Notes: generated by a model not told the origin, from the letters alone. Positions 40,085-49,150 are shown, counted from the stretch's first letter. The stretch: DNA of 64,000 nucleotides from Paraburkholderia oxyphila NBRC 105797 (GCF_000685075.1 NZ_BAYD01000037.1:29656-93655); one strand, 5' to 3'. Made by a program: numbers and translations.

Positions 40085-41131
40085 TCAGTTCGCCGCGCGG
40101 TGGCGTTCCGTGCCGTTCTTGCCCGAGGCATCCGCCTTGCCGACACCCGCAATACCGGGCAAATCGCCATCCGGCACGATGCCGTCGCCGTGGGCGGTGT
40201 CTTCCGGGCCGCCCGAATGCTGGCGGACCGACCAGCTCACGCCCGCCACCAGCAGCACGATTGCCGCGATTTCCAGCATGCGCGGCAGGCGATGGTCGTA
40301 GATGAAGCCATAGAGCAGGGCGAACAGCGTCTCGAAGACGATCATCTGGCCAGAGAGCGTGAGCGGAAGGCGCTTTGAGGCCGCGTTCCAGAGGCCGTTG
40401 CCGAGCCACGACGCGCCAATGGCCAGCACGAGGTTCAATTGCCAGAACGCGGTCCAGCGCGCGCCGCTCACGCTCTCCTGCACCGTTCCGGCAGGCATGA
40501 CGAGCACCGCGAGCCAGAGCAGGCCGCCGAGCGCGCCCGTGACGACGCCCCACAGCACCGACCACTCGTTGCCGCCGAAATGCGCGTTGCGCTGCAGGTA
40601 GCGCGCATTTTCGACGGCGTACCACGTCCAGCAGGCGAGCGCCCCGACGGCGCAGCCAAGACCGGCAATCTTCGTGAGCGTGCTCGCGTGGTCGCCGGCG
40701 CCGGCCGTGAAGACGTCGACATTGATGCACACGATGCCGGCGGCGATCATCGCGAGCGGCCAGATCAGCTTCGAGAGCGCCACGGCGCCGTGGTCGCTGC
40801 GTCCGAGCAGCGTGACCGTGACCGGCAGGACGCCGACGATCAACGAGGCGGGCGCGATGCCCACGAGATGGATCGCGCTCGCGAGAAAGAGGTAATAGAG
40901 GAGGTTGCCCACCAGAGCGAGCTTCACGAGCGCGATGAGATCGGCGCGCGTGAGACGCGGCCAGACGCGCCGCAGCATGGGCAGGAGCGCGGCGAACGAG
41001 ACGAGGCCGTACATCACGTAGCGCCCCGCACTGAGGAGCAGCGGCGAGAATTCCGGTAACTGGCGGGGCACCAGAAACACGGTTCCCCATAACGCACCGG
41101 CGAGCACGCCGTACAACACACCACGCTGCAT
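40085..41131 (-). CDS. DMT-family (EamA) membrane transporter
   Basis: 348 aa with about ten hydrophobic helices in two EamA halves, starting MQRGVLYGVLAGALWGTVFLVPRQ. A hydrophilic tail of about 45 residues follows the last helix (SVRQHSGGPEDTAHGDG). Substrate unknown. It lies convergent to rnfH and divergent from guaB. Confidence 0.88.
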   Translation of the reverse strand: MQRGVLYGVLAGALWGTVFLVPRQLPEFSPLLLSAGRYVMYGLVSFAALLPMLRRVWPRLTRADLIALVKLALVGNLLYYLFLASAIHLVGIAPASLIVGVLPVTVTLLGRSDHGAVALSKLIWPLAMIAAGIVCINVDVFTAGAGDHASTLTKIAGLGCAVGALACWTWYAVENARYLQRNAHFGGNEWSVLWGVVTGALGGLLWLAVLVMPAGTVQESVSGARWTAFWQLNLVLAIGASWLGNGLWNAASKRLPLTLSGQMIVFETLFALLYGFIYDHRLPRMLEIAAIVLLVAGVSWSVRQHSGGPEDTAHGDGIVPDGDLPGIAGVGKADASGKNGTERHRAAN

Positions 41132-41355
41132 TTACCTTGCCTCCGCAATTTCGACCTGGCCGTTCTGGCCGCACAGGATGGGAGGCAGCTTAACCGCGCA
41201 CTGCACGCGCGTCTTGTTCAATCCTGCACGGGACGATTCGCGGTGCCTGGCAGGCGGCCAAAAAATAGGGTCTGACACGCCGTTCCGATGCCGCCACGCA
41301 CCCCGTCCCGAACCTCAAAAAATCCCGAAATCGGCGCTAAGCTACTGTACGCACT

Positions 41356-41385
41356 GATGATTTCCAGGGCGCTATCCCGTATAAT
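41356..41385 (+). promoter_or_regulatory. Candidate guaB promoter
   Basis: TATAAT at 41380-41385 with a weak -35-like TGATGA at 41356-41361 (18-base spacer). It implies a leader of only about 20 nt before guaB at 41412. Confidence 0.55.
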
Positions 41386-41411
41386 CTGCTTTTGCGCCTA
41401 TAGGATTTGCC

Positions 41412-42872
41412 ATGCGTCTGATCCAGAAAGCACTCACGTTCGATGACGTGCTCCTCGTCCCCGCCTTTTCCGACGTTCTCCCGCGCGACACCAGCCTGAA
41501 GACCCGGCTGACCCGCAATATCTCCCTGAACATTCCGCTTGTTTCGGCCGCGATGGACACCGTCACGGAAGGCCGTCTCGCTATTGCGATGGCGCAGCAG
41601 GGTGGCGTCGGCATCATCCACAAGAATCTCACGCCGGCCGAGCAGGCGCGCGAAGTGGCGAAGGTGAAGCGTTTCGAGTCGGGCGTGGTGCGCGATCCGA
41701 TTACGATCCCGCCGCAGATGAAGGTCGCGGACGTGATCGCGCTTTCGCAGCAGCATGGCATCTCGGGCTTCCCGGTTGTGGAAGGCGCACAGCTCGTCGG
41801 TATCGTCACGAACCGCGACCTGCGCTTCGAAACGCGTCTGGACGAGCCGGTGCGCTCGATCATGACGCCGCGTGAGCGCCTCGTCACCGTCAAGGAAGGC
41901 ACGCCGCTCACCGAAGCCAAGGCGCTCATGCACAGCCACCGCCTCGAGCGCGTGCTGGTCGTGAACGACGCGTTCGAACTGCGCGGCCTCATGACCGTCA
42001 AGGACATCACCAAGCAGACCGAACACCCGGCCGCCTGCAAGGACGAGCACGGCAAGCTGCGCGCGGGCGCGGCCGTTGGCGTGGGCCCGGACAACGAAGA
42101 GCGTGTCGAACTGCTGGTGCAGGCCGGCGTTGACGTGATCGTGGTCGACACGGCGCACGGCCACAGCAAGGGCGTGCTCGAGCGCGTCCAGTGGGTCAAG
42201 AAGAACTTCCCGCACGTCGAAGTGATCGGCGGCAACATCGCGACGGCCGCCGCCGCGCGCGCGCTCGTCGAATACGGCGCAGACGGCGTGAAGGTCGGCA
42301 TCGGCCCGGGCTCGATCTGCACGACGCGTATCGTGGCGGGTGTGGGCGTGCCGCAGATCACGGCGGTCTCGAACGTGGCGGAGGCGCTCAAGGGCACGGG
42401 CGTTCCCCTGATCTCCGACGGCGGCGTGCGTTACTCGGGCGACGTATCCAAGGCGCTGGCTGCAGGCGCGAACGCCGTGATGATGGGCAGCATGTTCGCA
42501 GGCACGGAAGAATCGCCGGGCGACGTGTTCCTGTACCAGGGCCGCCAGTACAAGTCGTACCGCGGCATGGGCTCGGTCGGCGCGATGAAGGACGGCGCCG
42601 CGGACCGCTACTTCCAGGACAACTCGGCCAACATCGACAAGCTGGTGCCGGAAGGCATCGAAGGCCGCGTCTCCTACAAGGGTTCGGTCAACGCGATCCT
42701 GTTCCAGCTGATCGGCGGCGTGCGCGCCTCGATGGGCTACTGCGGCTGCCGCACGATCGACGAGATGCACGACAAGGCGGAATTCGTCCAGATCACGGGT
42801 GCCGGCCTGAACGAGTCGCACGTCCACGACGTGCAGATCACGAAGGAAGCGCCCAACTACCACGTGGACTAA
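41412..42872 (+). CDS. guaB: Inosine-5'-monophosphate dehydrogenase
   Basis: Rate-limiting step of GMP synthesis (IMP to XMP, NAD+). At 486 aa it has a TIM barrel with tandem CBS domains inserted at about residues 90-205 (PITIPPQMKVADVIALSQQHGISGFPVVEG, IMTPRERLVTVKEG), and the active-site Cys in GPGSICTTRIVAGVGVPQ. The mobile flap and C-terminal EAPNYHVD are typical. It lies two genes upstream of guaA. Confidence 0.98.
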   Translation: MRLIQKALTFDDVLLVPAFSDVLPRDTSLKTRLTRNISLNIPLVSAAMDTVTEGRLAIAMAQQGGVGIIHKNLTPAEQAREVAKVKRFESGVVRDPITIPPQMKVADVIALSQQHGISGFPVVEGAQLVGIVTNRDLRFETRLDEPVRSIMTPRERLVTVKEGTPLTEAKALMHSHRLERVLVVNDAFELRGLMTVKDITKQTEHPAACKDEHGKLRAGAAVGVGPDNEERVELLVQAGVDVIVVDTAHGHSKGVLERVQWVKKNFPHVEVIGGNIATAAAARALVEYGADGVKVGIGPGSICTTRIVAGVGVPQITAVSNVAEALKGTGVPLISDGGVRYSGDVSKALAAGANAVMMGSMFAGTEESPGDVFLYQGRQYKSYRGMGSVGAMKDGAADRYFQDNSANIDKLVPEGIEGRVSYKGSVNAILFQLIGGVRASMGYCGCRTIDEMHDKAEFVQITGAGLNESHVHDVQITKEAPNYHVD

Positions 42873-42878
42873 ACCGCG

Positions 42879-43565
42879 ATGAAGCCGCTGCTGCGCATAG
42901 TGCTGTTTGTCGACGCGTTGATGTTGCTGGGTTTCGGCGTGCTGTTTCTGCTCACGCCCTGGAGCTCGCTCTACAACGCGCTGCAACTGGTGCAACCGCA
43001 GCCGGCGCTCATCGGACAGGCGTTCGGCGTAGTGCTGCTCGGTTTTGCCTGGATCGCGGTGCGCGCGACGTTCGACGGTGGCCTGACCGCCATGGTTGGG
43101 CGCACCGTGGGGCACGTCAACTGGATCGCCGGCGTGCTGATGCTGGTCTGGCTGATCGGCCTGCATACGCCGCGGCTCACGGGCTTTGGCCAACTGGTGG
43201 CCGGTGCGGTGGGCGCGTGGCTCATCATCGTCGGGCTGGGCGGTACACGGCTCGCTGGCGCGGTGAAGCGGCGCGAGAAGGCGCAGGCGGCCGAGGCTGC
43301 CGCGCAGGAGCGCGAAGCGCGCACGGTGGCCAAGTCGAAGCGCGAAGAGCCGGTGGTGTACGCCAAGCCGGTTTTTGCTGGCGGACCTGCCGAGGCGGGC
43401 GCGCCGCTCGCCGAGCCCGTGGTGCGACCACCGGCCGTGACGCCGGCCCCGGTGCAGCCTGTGGTGACGCCGAGTGCGCCGCGCACGACTGCGCAAGCGG
43501 AAGATGCGCGCCTCGCCGCGCGAGACGAAGCGGCCGACGCGCCGCGGCCACCGTTGCGTGGCTGA
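42879..43565 (+). CDS. Predicted membrane protein between guaB and guaA
   Basis: 228 aa, unknown function. Four hydrophobic helices lie within residues 1-125 (LLRIVLFVDALMLLGFGVLFLL, LIGQAFGVVLLGFAWIAV, VGHVNWIAGVLMLVWLIGL, LVAGAVGAWLIIVGLGGT). A cytoplasmic-looking tail rich in K, R, A and P follows. It begins six bases after guaB and is probably cotranscribed. The tail is low complexity, and I recognise no catalytic motif. Confidence 0.8.
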   Translation: MKPLLRIVLFVDALMLLGFGVLFLLTPWSSLYNALQLVQPQPALIGQAFGVVLLGFAWIAVRATFDGGLTAMVGRTVGHVNWIAGVLMLVWLIGLHTPRLTGFGQLVAGAVGAWLIIVGLGGTRLAGAVKRREKAQAAEAAAQEREARTVAKSKREEPVVYAKPVFAGGPAEAGAPLAEPVVRPPAVTPAPVQPVVTPSAPRTTAQAEDARLAARDEAADAPRPPLRG

Positions 43566-43746
43566 TCGCGCGAGTCGCCCCGGCACAGGCAACGTCAGCC
43601 GCAATGCGCCCGGACTTCGCAGTCTGTTTCGCTGTTGGGTGCCCTTGCCGCCAGGCGCCACAGTTCCGATGAATTCACGCCGCGTGCCAGATTTACTCGG
43701 CGCGCGGCTTTCTGTATCCGTTCTTTTTTAGGTCTCGTCCGCTGCC

Positions 43747-45330
43747 ATGCACGACAAAATCCTGATTCTCGACTTCGGTTCGCAAGTCACCCAGCTGATC
43801 GCGCGCCGCGTGCGCGAAGCCAACGTCTACTCGGAAATCCATCCGTACGACGTTGACGACGCATTTATCCGCGAGTTCGCGCCGAAGGGCATCATCCTCT
43901 CGGGCGGCCCGAACTCGGTCACCGAAACCGACACCCCGCGCGCTCCGCAAGCCGTGTTCGAACTCGGCGTGCCGGTGCTCGGCATTTGCTACGGCATGCA
44001 GACGATGGCCGAGCAACTCGGCGGCAAGGTGGACGGTGGCCACCTGCGCGAATTCGGCTATGCCGAAGTGCGCGCGCGCAACCACACGAGCTTTCTCGAA
44101 GGCATTGAAGATTTCCGCACGGGCGAAGGCCACGGCATGCTCAAGGTCTGGATGAGCCACGGCGACAAGGTCATCGAAATGCCGGCTGGCTTCCAACTGA
44201 TGGCATCGACGGAATCGTGCCCGATCGCGGCGATGGCCGACGAGGCACGCCACTTCTACGGCCTGCAATGGCATCCGGAAGTCACGCACACGGTGCAGGG
44301 CCGCGCGATGCTCGAGCGCTTCGTGCTGGGGATCTGCGGCGCGAAGGCTGATTGGGAAATGGGCCACTACATTGATGAGGCCGTCGAAACGATTCGCAAG
44401 CAGGTGGGCAACGAGCACGTCATTCTCGGCCTCTCGGGCGGCGTGGATTCGTCGGTGGCGGCGGCGCTGCTGCACCGTGCGATTGGCGACCAGCTGACTT
44501 GCGTGTTCGTCGATCATGGCCTCTTGCGCCTGAACGAAGCCGAGCAGGTGATGTCGATGTTCGCGGACAACCTTGGCGTGAAAGTGGTTCACGTTGATGC
44601 GAGCGAAGCGTTCATGTCGAAGCTGGCGGGCGTGACCGATCCTGAGGCGAAGCGCAAGATCATCGGCGCGGAGTTCGTCGAGGTGTTCCAGACCGAAGCG
44701 GGCAAGCTCACGGACGCGAAGTGGCTCGCACAGGGCACGATTTATCCGGACGTGATCGAGTCGGCGGGCAAGGGCAAGAAGGGCGCGCACACGATCAAGA
44801 GCCACCATAACGTGGGTGGTCTGCCGGAGACGCTCAATCTCAAGCTGCTCGAGCCGCTGCGCGAGCTGTTCAAGGACGAAGTGCGTGAACTGGGTGTGAA
44901 GCTGGGTCTGCCGCACGATATGGTGTATCGCCATCCGTTCCCGGGCCCGGGTCTTGGCGTGCGGATTCTGGGTGAAGTGAAGCGTGATTTCGCGGATCTG
45001 CTGCGCCGCGCCGATGCGATTTTTATCGAGACGCTACGTAACACCATCGATAAGGAAACTGGTAAGTCGTGGTACGAGCTGACGAGCCAGGCGTTCGCGG
45101 TGTTCCTGCCGGTGAAGAGCGTGGGCGTGATGGGGGATGGCCGCACGTATGAATATGTGGTCGCGCTGCGCGCGGTTCAGACGCTCGACTTCATGACTGC
45201 GCATTGGGCACATCTGCCGCATGAACTGCTTGGGCATGTGTCGAATCGCATCATTAATGAGGTGCGCGGCATCAATCGCGTGGTGTACGACATTTCGGGG
45301 AAGCCGCCGGCGACGATCGAGTGGGAGTGA
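43747..45330 (+). CDS. guaA: GMP synthase (glutamine-hydrolysing)
   Basis: Converts XMP to GMP. At 527 aa the class-I amidotransferase domain carries Cys in LGICYGMQTMAEQLGG, and His and Glu in GLQWHPEVTHT. The ATP-PPase domain has the P-loop LSGGVDSSVAAALL, and the dimerisation domain ends PPATIEWE. The 3' end of guaA is a known insertion site of genomic islands in several bacteria, and accessory DNA begins immediately after this gene. Confidence 0.98.
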   Translation: MHDKILILDFGSQVTQLIARRVREANVYSEIHPYDVDDAFIREFAPKGIILSGGPNSVTETDTPRAPQAVFELGVPVLGICYGMQTMAEQLGGKVDGGHLREFGYAEVRARNHTSFLEGIEDFRTGEGHGMLKVWMSHGDKVIEMPAGFQLMASTESCPIAAMADEARHFYGLQWHPEVTHTVQGRAMLERFVLGICGAKADWEMGHYIDEAVETIRKQVGNEHVILGLSGGVDSSVAAALLHRAIGDQLTCVFVDHGLLRLNEAEQVMSMFADNLGVKVVHVDASEAFMSKLAGVTDPEAKRKIIGAEFVEVFQTEAGKLTDAKWLAQGTIYPDVIESAGKGKKGAHTIKSHHNVGGLPETLNLKLLEPLRELFKDEVRELGVKLGLPHDMVYRHPFPGPGLGVRILGEVKRDFADLLRRADAIFIETLRNTIDKETGKSWYELTSQAFAVFLPVKSVGVMGDGRTYEYVVALRAVQTLDFMTAHWAHLPHELLGHVSNRIINEVRGINRVVYDISGKPPATIEWE

Positions 45331-45340
45331 AATCAGGTCC

Positions 45341-45425
45341 TTCGGAGACTATCGCCAGCTATCGAGAAACTGACTTAACGTATTGATTTTAAAAGAAATA
45401 CGTCACGTCAGCTATCGGTGGCTAT
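45341..45425. other. Candidate recombination/attachment region after guaA
   Basis: The inverted repeat CTGACTTAACGTAT ... ATACGTCACGTCAG (45370-45411) is flanked by CTATCG copies on both sides (near 45349, 45359 and 45412). It starts 40 bases after the guaA stop. Such arrangements occur at tyrosine-recombinase attachment sites, but no integrase gene is seen in the window and a matching distal copy was not found. Confidence 0.4.
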
Positions 45426-45445
45426 TGCCGGCCAGCAAAACAGGT

Positions 45446-45604
45446 TGGCGGTAGAAGCGGCGGTAAGAACCTGAGGCCGGATTAAGACCCTTCCGTTCAC
45501 TATCCAGACCAAAGCCGTCTTTGACGGTAAAAGTCTCCTCGGGAAAGCTTGTTTTATGCGGCTTTCCGGGCATCAGCAGGTCTCCTGGCCCCTGACGGTA
45601 AAAG
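45446..45604 (+). repeat. TGACGGTAAAAG repeat copies, left set
   Basis: Exact TGACGGTAAAAG lies at 45522-45533 and 45593-45604, the second inside the palindrome TGACGG-TAAAAG-CCGTCA. A degenerate copy TGGCGGTAGAAGCGGCGGTA is at 45446. A further copy is at 49026 (right set). The motif can be read as LTVKA, a common N-terminus of island integrases, so these may be relics of integrase starts or short mobile repeats. Confidence 0.6.
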
Positions 45605-45635
45605 CCGTCACGAAACAGGAGGCTTCATCCCACAT

Positions 45636-46067
45636 ATGCCCGTCCTGTATCCGAATGCGCCACAATTTCATGACCTGACCGGAGACGATGCCGTCGCGCT
45701 CGTCAGTTTCTATGACTCGTTGCATGGCATCGACAGGCTGGTCAACGACTGGTATGACCGCCCGACCCAACAGAAAGACAATATTTTCAACGTCATCCTT
45801 TACAACGTCGATCAAGGCCTTCAGAACGCCCAGATTTGCGTGACGCGTTTCGAGATTGATGCGCTATATCCGGCCAGGAAAGAGGTGGCGGGGGTGCCAT
45901 CGAAGCAGATCGAGCGCGCCCTTTCGCAAAGCGACAAGGCTCGCGATCTTCATATAAGACGCTTCAACGAGATACAACAGGAAGAACAACGTCAGAAGGG
46001 TCTCCAGACTGCCGGGATAGCCCAAGGTCGCCAAAGTCAACGTGCGAATCCGGGTCACACCCGCTGA
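45636..46067 (+). CDS. Hypothetical protein of accessory island
   Basis: 143 aa from ATG at 45636 (MPVLYPNAPQFHDLTGDDAVALVSFYDSLHGIDRLVNDWYD), with AGGAGG 13 bases upstream. It is mainly helical and soluble, with a basic Gln-rich C-terminus. I do not recognise a family. The frame is open further upstream to 45549 (TTG). It is the first gene-like frame after guaA. Codon use is coherent through SQSDKARDLHIRRFNEIQ, which supports real coding. Confidence 0.5.
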   Translation: MPVLYPNAPQFHDLTGDDAVALVSFYDSLHGIDRLVNDWYDRPTQQKDNIFNVILYNVDQGLQNAQICVTRFEIDALYPARKEVAGVPSKQIERALSQSDKARDLHIRRFNEIQQEEQRQKGLQTAGIAQGRQSQRANPGHTR

Positions 46068-46245
46068 AGCGAGAAGAGCATATGGACACTGGAAACAACT
46101 CGGCCATTATCTCGGCCACGGCGGGTTACTTTTCAAAAAATCCTCTTGTGTAGTGCTGAGCTGAGTCAAGCTGGATCGAGTACACCCGAACGATGCGGCT
46201 GTTAATTGTGTGCGATTTGTATCTGGGGAATTTGGGAGGCAGTCG

Positions 46246-47106
46246 ATGGTTGAGAAAAGCGACGCAGAAAAGATTCTGGCTGATGCCGAGCGCGAGGCGC
46301 TAGAACTGTCGAATGAAATTAGAGAGACAGCGCATGAAGAAGCTGCCAAAATTATCAATGCTGCCGCTGAGGACGCTCGCAGGCAGATGATCCGTCATGG
46401 TGAAAGTGTCGCTCGGGACGGTGGCGTTCAACGTCTTATTGAGTTTTTGCCAGAAAATCGGCACGCGGGCATCGCGATATTGAGCTACTTCTCTGAGGTT
46501 CTTCGGCAGAAATATCCGGACGAGGAAATGGCGGTTCGCATTGAACAGTTCGGAAGCTTGGTTCGAATGACCATAGACGGCCCCACTGGATGGCGAGACA
46601 TCATTGAACGCGACCTAGCCGTATATGGTGATGTTGTTGTTGGGAAAGTTGCCCCGGAAGCTCTTCTGCGTAGTGAGATAGGCATCCTAAGGCTAAGAAA
46701 TAAGCTGGACTTGGCACGAACCGAGCTTGAATTCGAGAGGCGGGTCAATGCAATTTCGACTGCGAACTCCGATGCCCGGATTGCGTCCCTCGAAGATCAG
46801 TTGGAACGGATGCATGGCGCTATCGCCATGAGCCTTTCGTCGAGGGGCGGTTCCGGTCTGGATATCGCCGCCCTGATGGCGCAGCAAAGTTCCAATGAAG
46901 TCGTTCGTGAGGCACTGCAGCTTCTCGATAAGCAGCTTTCGAAATCAGTAACATTGGATGACCGGGCGGCGGTCGAAGCAGCTGCGAAGACGATCGGTGA
47001 TCGAGACCCTTCGCTACTTAAGAGAATCTACGATTTTCTGTCTTCCAGTAGCTCCGGTGCCGCGGGAGCATTGCTTGCGTCATGGATTCAGGGCTTGCTC
47101 AAGTGA
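46246..47106 (+). CDS. Unknown coiled-coil protein, first gene of three-gene cassette
   Basis: 286 aa from ATG at 46246, preceded by GGGAGG. Residues 1-50 form a charged helix (AEKILADAEREALELSNEIRETAHEEAAKI). Residues 70-150 look like a compact alpha/beta domain (HAGIAILSYFSEVLRQKYPDEEMAVRIEQFG, LVRMTIDGPTGWRDIIERDLAVYGDVVVGKV). Residues 160-205 are coiled coil, and the last 25 residues are Ser-rich then hydrophobic (SSSSSGAAGALLASWIQGLL). GC is lower than in the core genome. No known function; it may sense or anchor for the downstream nuclease. Confidence 0.75.
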   Translation: MVEKSDAEKILADAEREALELSNEIRETAHEEAAKIINAAAEDARRQMIRHGESVARDGGVQRLIEFLPENRHAGIAILSYFSEVLRQKYPDEEMAVRIEQFGSLVRMTIDGPTGWRDIIERDLAVYGDVVVGKVAPEALLRSEIGILRLRNKLDLARTELEFERRVNAISTANSDARIASLEDQLERMHGAIAMSLSSRGGSGLDIAALMAQQSSNEVVREALQLLDKQLSKSVTLDDRAAVEAAAKTIGDRDPSLLKRIYDFLSSSSSGAAGALLASWIQGLLK

Positions 47107-47206
47107 GCGCGAGCGTTACCTCGACTCAGTTTGCTCAGAGGCTACTAAGCCCCTTTTCTTGTCTGCATCGACGACGGGAAGCACTAGCCATCAAAGAGAT
47201 CAGAGT

Positions 47207-47818
47207 ATGACAGATTTATCCGTCAACACGATTGCCTGCCTCGGATGGGGTTCTCTCGTCTGGGATTCGCGCGATTTACCCAGTAAAGGCAACTGGCATA
47301 ACGATGGCCCCTTGTTGCCGGTCGAATTTGCGCGCGAGTCCGGCGCAAAGAAAAATCAGCGAGGGGACAAGATTACACTGGTCATCTGCCCCAACAGTGC
47401 GCGCGTGCGGACCTACTGGGTCTTACTTGATGTACCAGACCTCACAGTTGCACGAAAATGTTTGGCTGCGCGTGAAGGTATCCCCAAGAACTGGGAAACC
47501 GACATCGGCTTCGCCGATCGTGTTAGTGGCCATGCCCATGGCTTGGAAGCTGACACAATCGCAGCTTGGGCCGATGCCAACAGTCTAACCGGCGTTGTTT
47601 GGACGAATTTGCCATCTAAGTTCGACGGCCAGCATTTGATGCCCAGCGAGGCCGAAGTCGTTGCTTTCCTCCGCGCTCTAGATGGTACCAATCGTACGGC
47701 TGCGGAACGCTATGTCCGCAATGCGCCGACCCAGATCGATACCCCTTATAGGCAAGCTATCGAACAGAATCTTGGGTGGTTCGGCACCGACGAGGAGGTC
47801 GCTGATGGCGACGAGTAA
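47207..47818 (+). CDS. Gamma-glutamylcyclotransferase-like protein, second gene of cassette
   Basis: 203 aa from ATG at 47207. It begins with IACLGWGSLVWDSRDLP, resembling the GGCT/AIG2-fold glycine loop (YGSL) at the N-terminus, followed by LLPVEFARESG and ITLVICPNSA. Such folds act on gamma-glutamyl or similar small substrates, but the substrate here is unknown. Its last 14 bases overlap the start of the nuclease gene, so the two are translationally coupled. Confidence 0.65.
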   Translation: MTDLSVNTIACLGWGSLVWDSRDLPSKGNWHNDGPLLPVEFARESGAKKNQRGDKITLVICPNSARVRTYWVLLDVPDLTVARKCLAAREGIPKNWETDIGFADRVSGHAHGLEADTIAAWADANSLTGVVWTNLPSKFDGQHLMPSEAEVVAFLRALDGTNRTAAERYVRNAPTQIDTPYRQAIEQNLGWFGTDEEVADGDE

Positions 47819-48887
47819 GAAGAAAACTACCAGCAAGACAACCACGCCAGCGGCGCGAAAGGCCGGCGCGGTTCTGACCGCTACGGCGAAGGACTACCCG
47901 GCCTTGTTGGCCGAGGTGAAGGCGCGCATCCAGTCCGCGCAATACGCGGCGCTGCGTGCAGTCAACAAGGAACTGGTCGGCCTGTATTGGGACATCGGGC
48001 GGCTGATCGTCGAGCGGCAGCAGACCGAGGGCTGGGGCAAGGGCGTGGTGGAGCAGCTTTCCGCCGACCTGCGCGTAGCCTTCCCCGGCGTGGGCGGGTT
48101 CTCGACGCAGAACCTGTGGTACATGCGTCAGTTCTTTCAGGAATACAGTGCCGCGCCAAAACTCCAACCACTGGTTGGAGAAATCGGCTGGGCTCACAAC
48201 CTGCTTATCCTTTCGCGCTGCAAGAACGCGCAGGAGCGCGAGTTCTATCTGCGCATGACGCGTAAGTTCGGCTGGTCGAAGAACGTGCTAGCACACCAGA
48301 TCGACAACCAGAGTTACGAAAAGTCGCTGCTGGGCCAGACCAATTTCGACCAGGCGCTGACACCGGCTCTGCGCGCGCAAGCCAAGCTCGCGGTGAAGGA
48401 CGAGTATGCCTTCGACTTCCTCGAACTGGGCGAGCAGCACAGCGAGCGCGAGTTGGAACGCGCGCTGATCGCTCGCATCGAGGATTTTCTTCGAGCGATG
48501 GGCGGTATGTATGCCTTCATGGGTAGCCAGTATCGACTCGAGATAGATGGCGAAGAGTTTTTTATTGATCTCTTGCTGTTCCACCGGCGGCTGCGTGCGC
48601 TGGTGGCGATTGAATTGAAGATTGGCAAGTTCGAGCCGGAGTTCGTCGGCAAGATGCAGTTCTACCTTGCCGCGCTGGACGCGCAGGTGCGGCAGGACGA
48701 CGAAAACCCGTCCATCGGCATTATCTTGTGCAAAGAGAAGAAACGCACCATCGTCGAATACGCGCTGCGTGACGCGCGCAAGCCCATCGGCGTGGCGACC
48801 TACGAAATCACCAAGACGCTACCGAAGAGGCTGAAGGATCAGTTGCCGTCGCCCGAAGCCATTGCCCGATTGCTGGAGAGCATATGA
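47805..48887 (+). CDS. DUF1016/YhcG-family PD-(D/E)XK nuclease, third gene of cassette
   Basis: 360 aa. A Lys/Thr/Ala-rich head (1-25) is followed by the DUF1016 N-terminal domain (VNKELVGLYWDIGRLIVERQ, GWGKGVVEQLSADLRVAFPG, FSTQNLWYMRQFF). The C-terminal nuclease domain has the active-site pattern IDLLLFHRRL ... VAIELKIGKFEPEFVGKMQFYL, where Asp and Glu-x-Lys are the predicted metal ligands. Predicted DNA or RNA endonuclease; genes of this family often sit near restriction systems. GAGGAGG lies seven bases before the ATG. No methyltransferase partner is present here. Confidence 0.88.
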   Translation: MATSKKKTTSKTTTPAARKAGAVLTATAKDYPALLAEVKARIQSAQYAALRAVNKELVGLYWDIGRLIVERQQTEGWGKGVVEQLSADLRVAFPGVGGFSTQNLWYMRQFFQEYSAAPKLQPLVGEIGWAHNLLILSRCKNAQEREFYLRMTRKFGWSKNVLAHQIDNQSYEKSLLGQTNFDQALTPALRAQAKLAVKDEYAFDFLELGEQHSERELERALIARIEDFLRAMGGMYAFMGSQYRLEIDGEEFFIDLLLFHRRLRALVAIELKIGKFEPEFVGKMQFYLAALDAQVRQDDENPSIGIILCKEKKRTIVEYALRDARKPIGVATYEITKTLPKRLKDQLPSPEAIARLLESI

Positions 48888-49025
48888 GGATGGGGCACGT
48901 CATGCTGCTCCCAAAGAGTGCGGCTGAAGTGCAGTCATCTGTTCGCTATAATTGGAGTTGATTGATGATAAGTCGGCGCCTCGCAAACGGCTCCGTTTCC
49001 CACGCCAGCAAAGGGCGTGTTTTTC

Positions 49026-49051
49026 TGACGGTAAAAGCGGCGGTAAAGGCC
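49026..49051 (+). repeat. TGACGGTAAAAG repeat, right copy
   Basis: TGACGGTAAAAGCGGCGGTA at 49026-49045 repeats the left copies and matches the longer degenerate unit at 45446-45471 at most of 26 positions. The two sets bracket the cassette at 45636-48887. Confidence 0.65.
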
Positions 49052-49150
49052 CATGTCGATCACAGCCAAACCCTTTAACCATGCGGGTCCAGGCGGTCTG
49101 TTGATGATCGAGTGGCAGGTTGGTCGAGGTAATGCCCGGCATGGCCTGCA

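Noticed and set aside
45280..45480. A tRNA gene at the island border
   Set aside because: No cloverleaf or T-loop consensus found; the border is the guaA 3' end.
45446..45604. TGACGGTAAAAG copies considered as CRISPR repeats
   Set aside because: Too short, irregular spacing and no cas genes.
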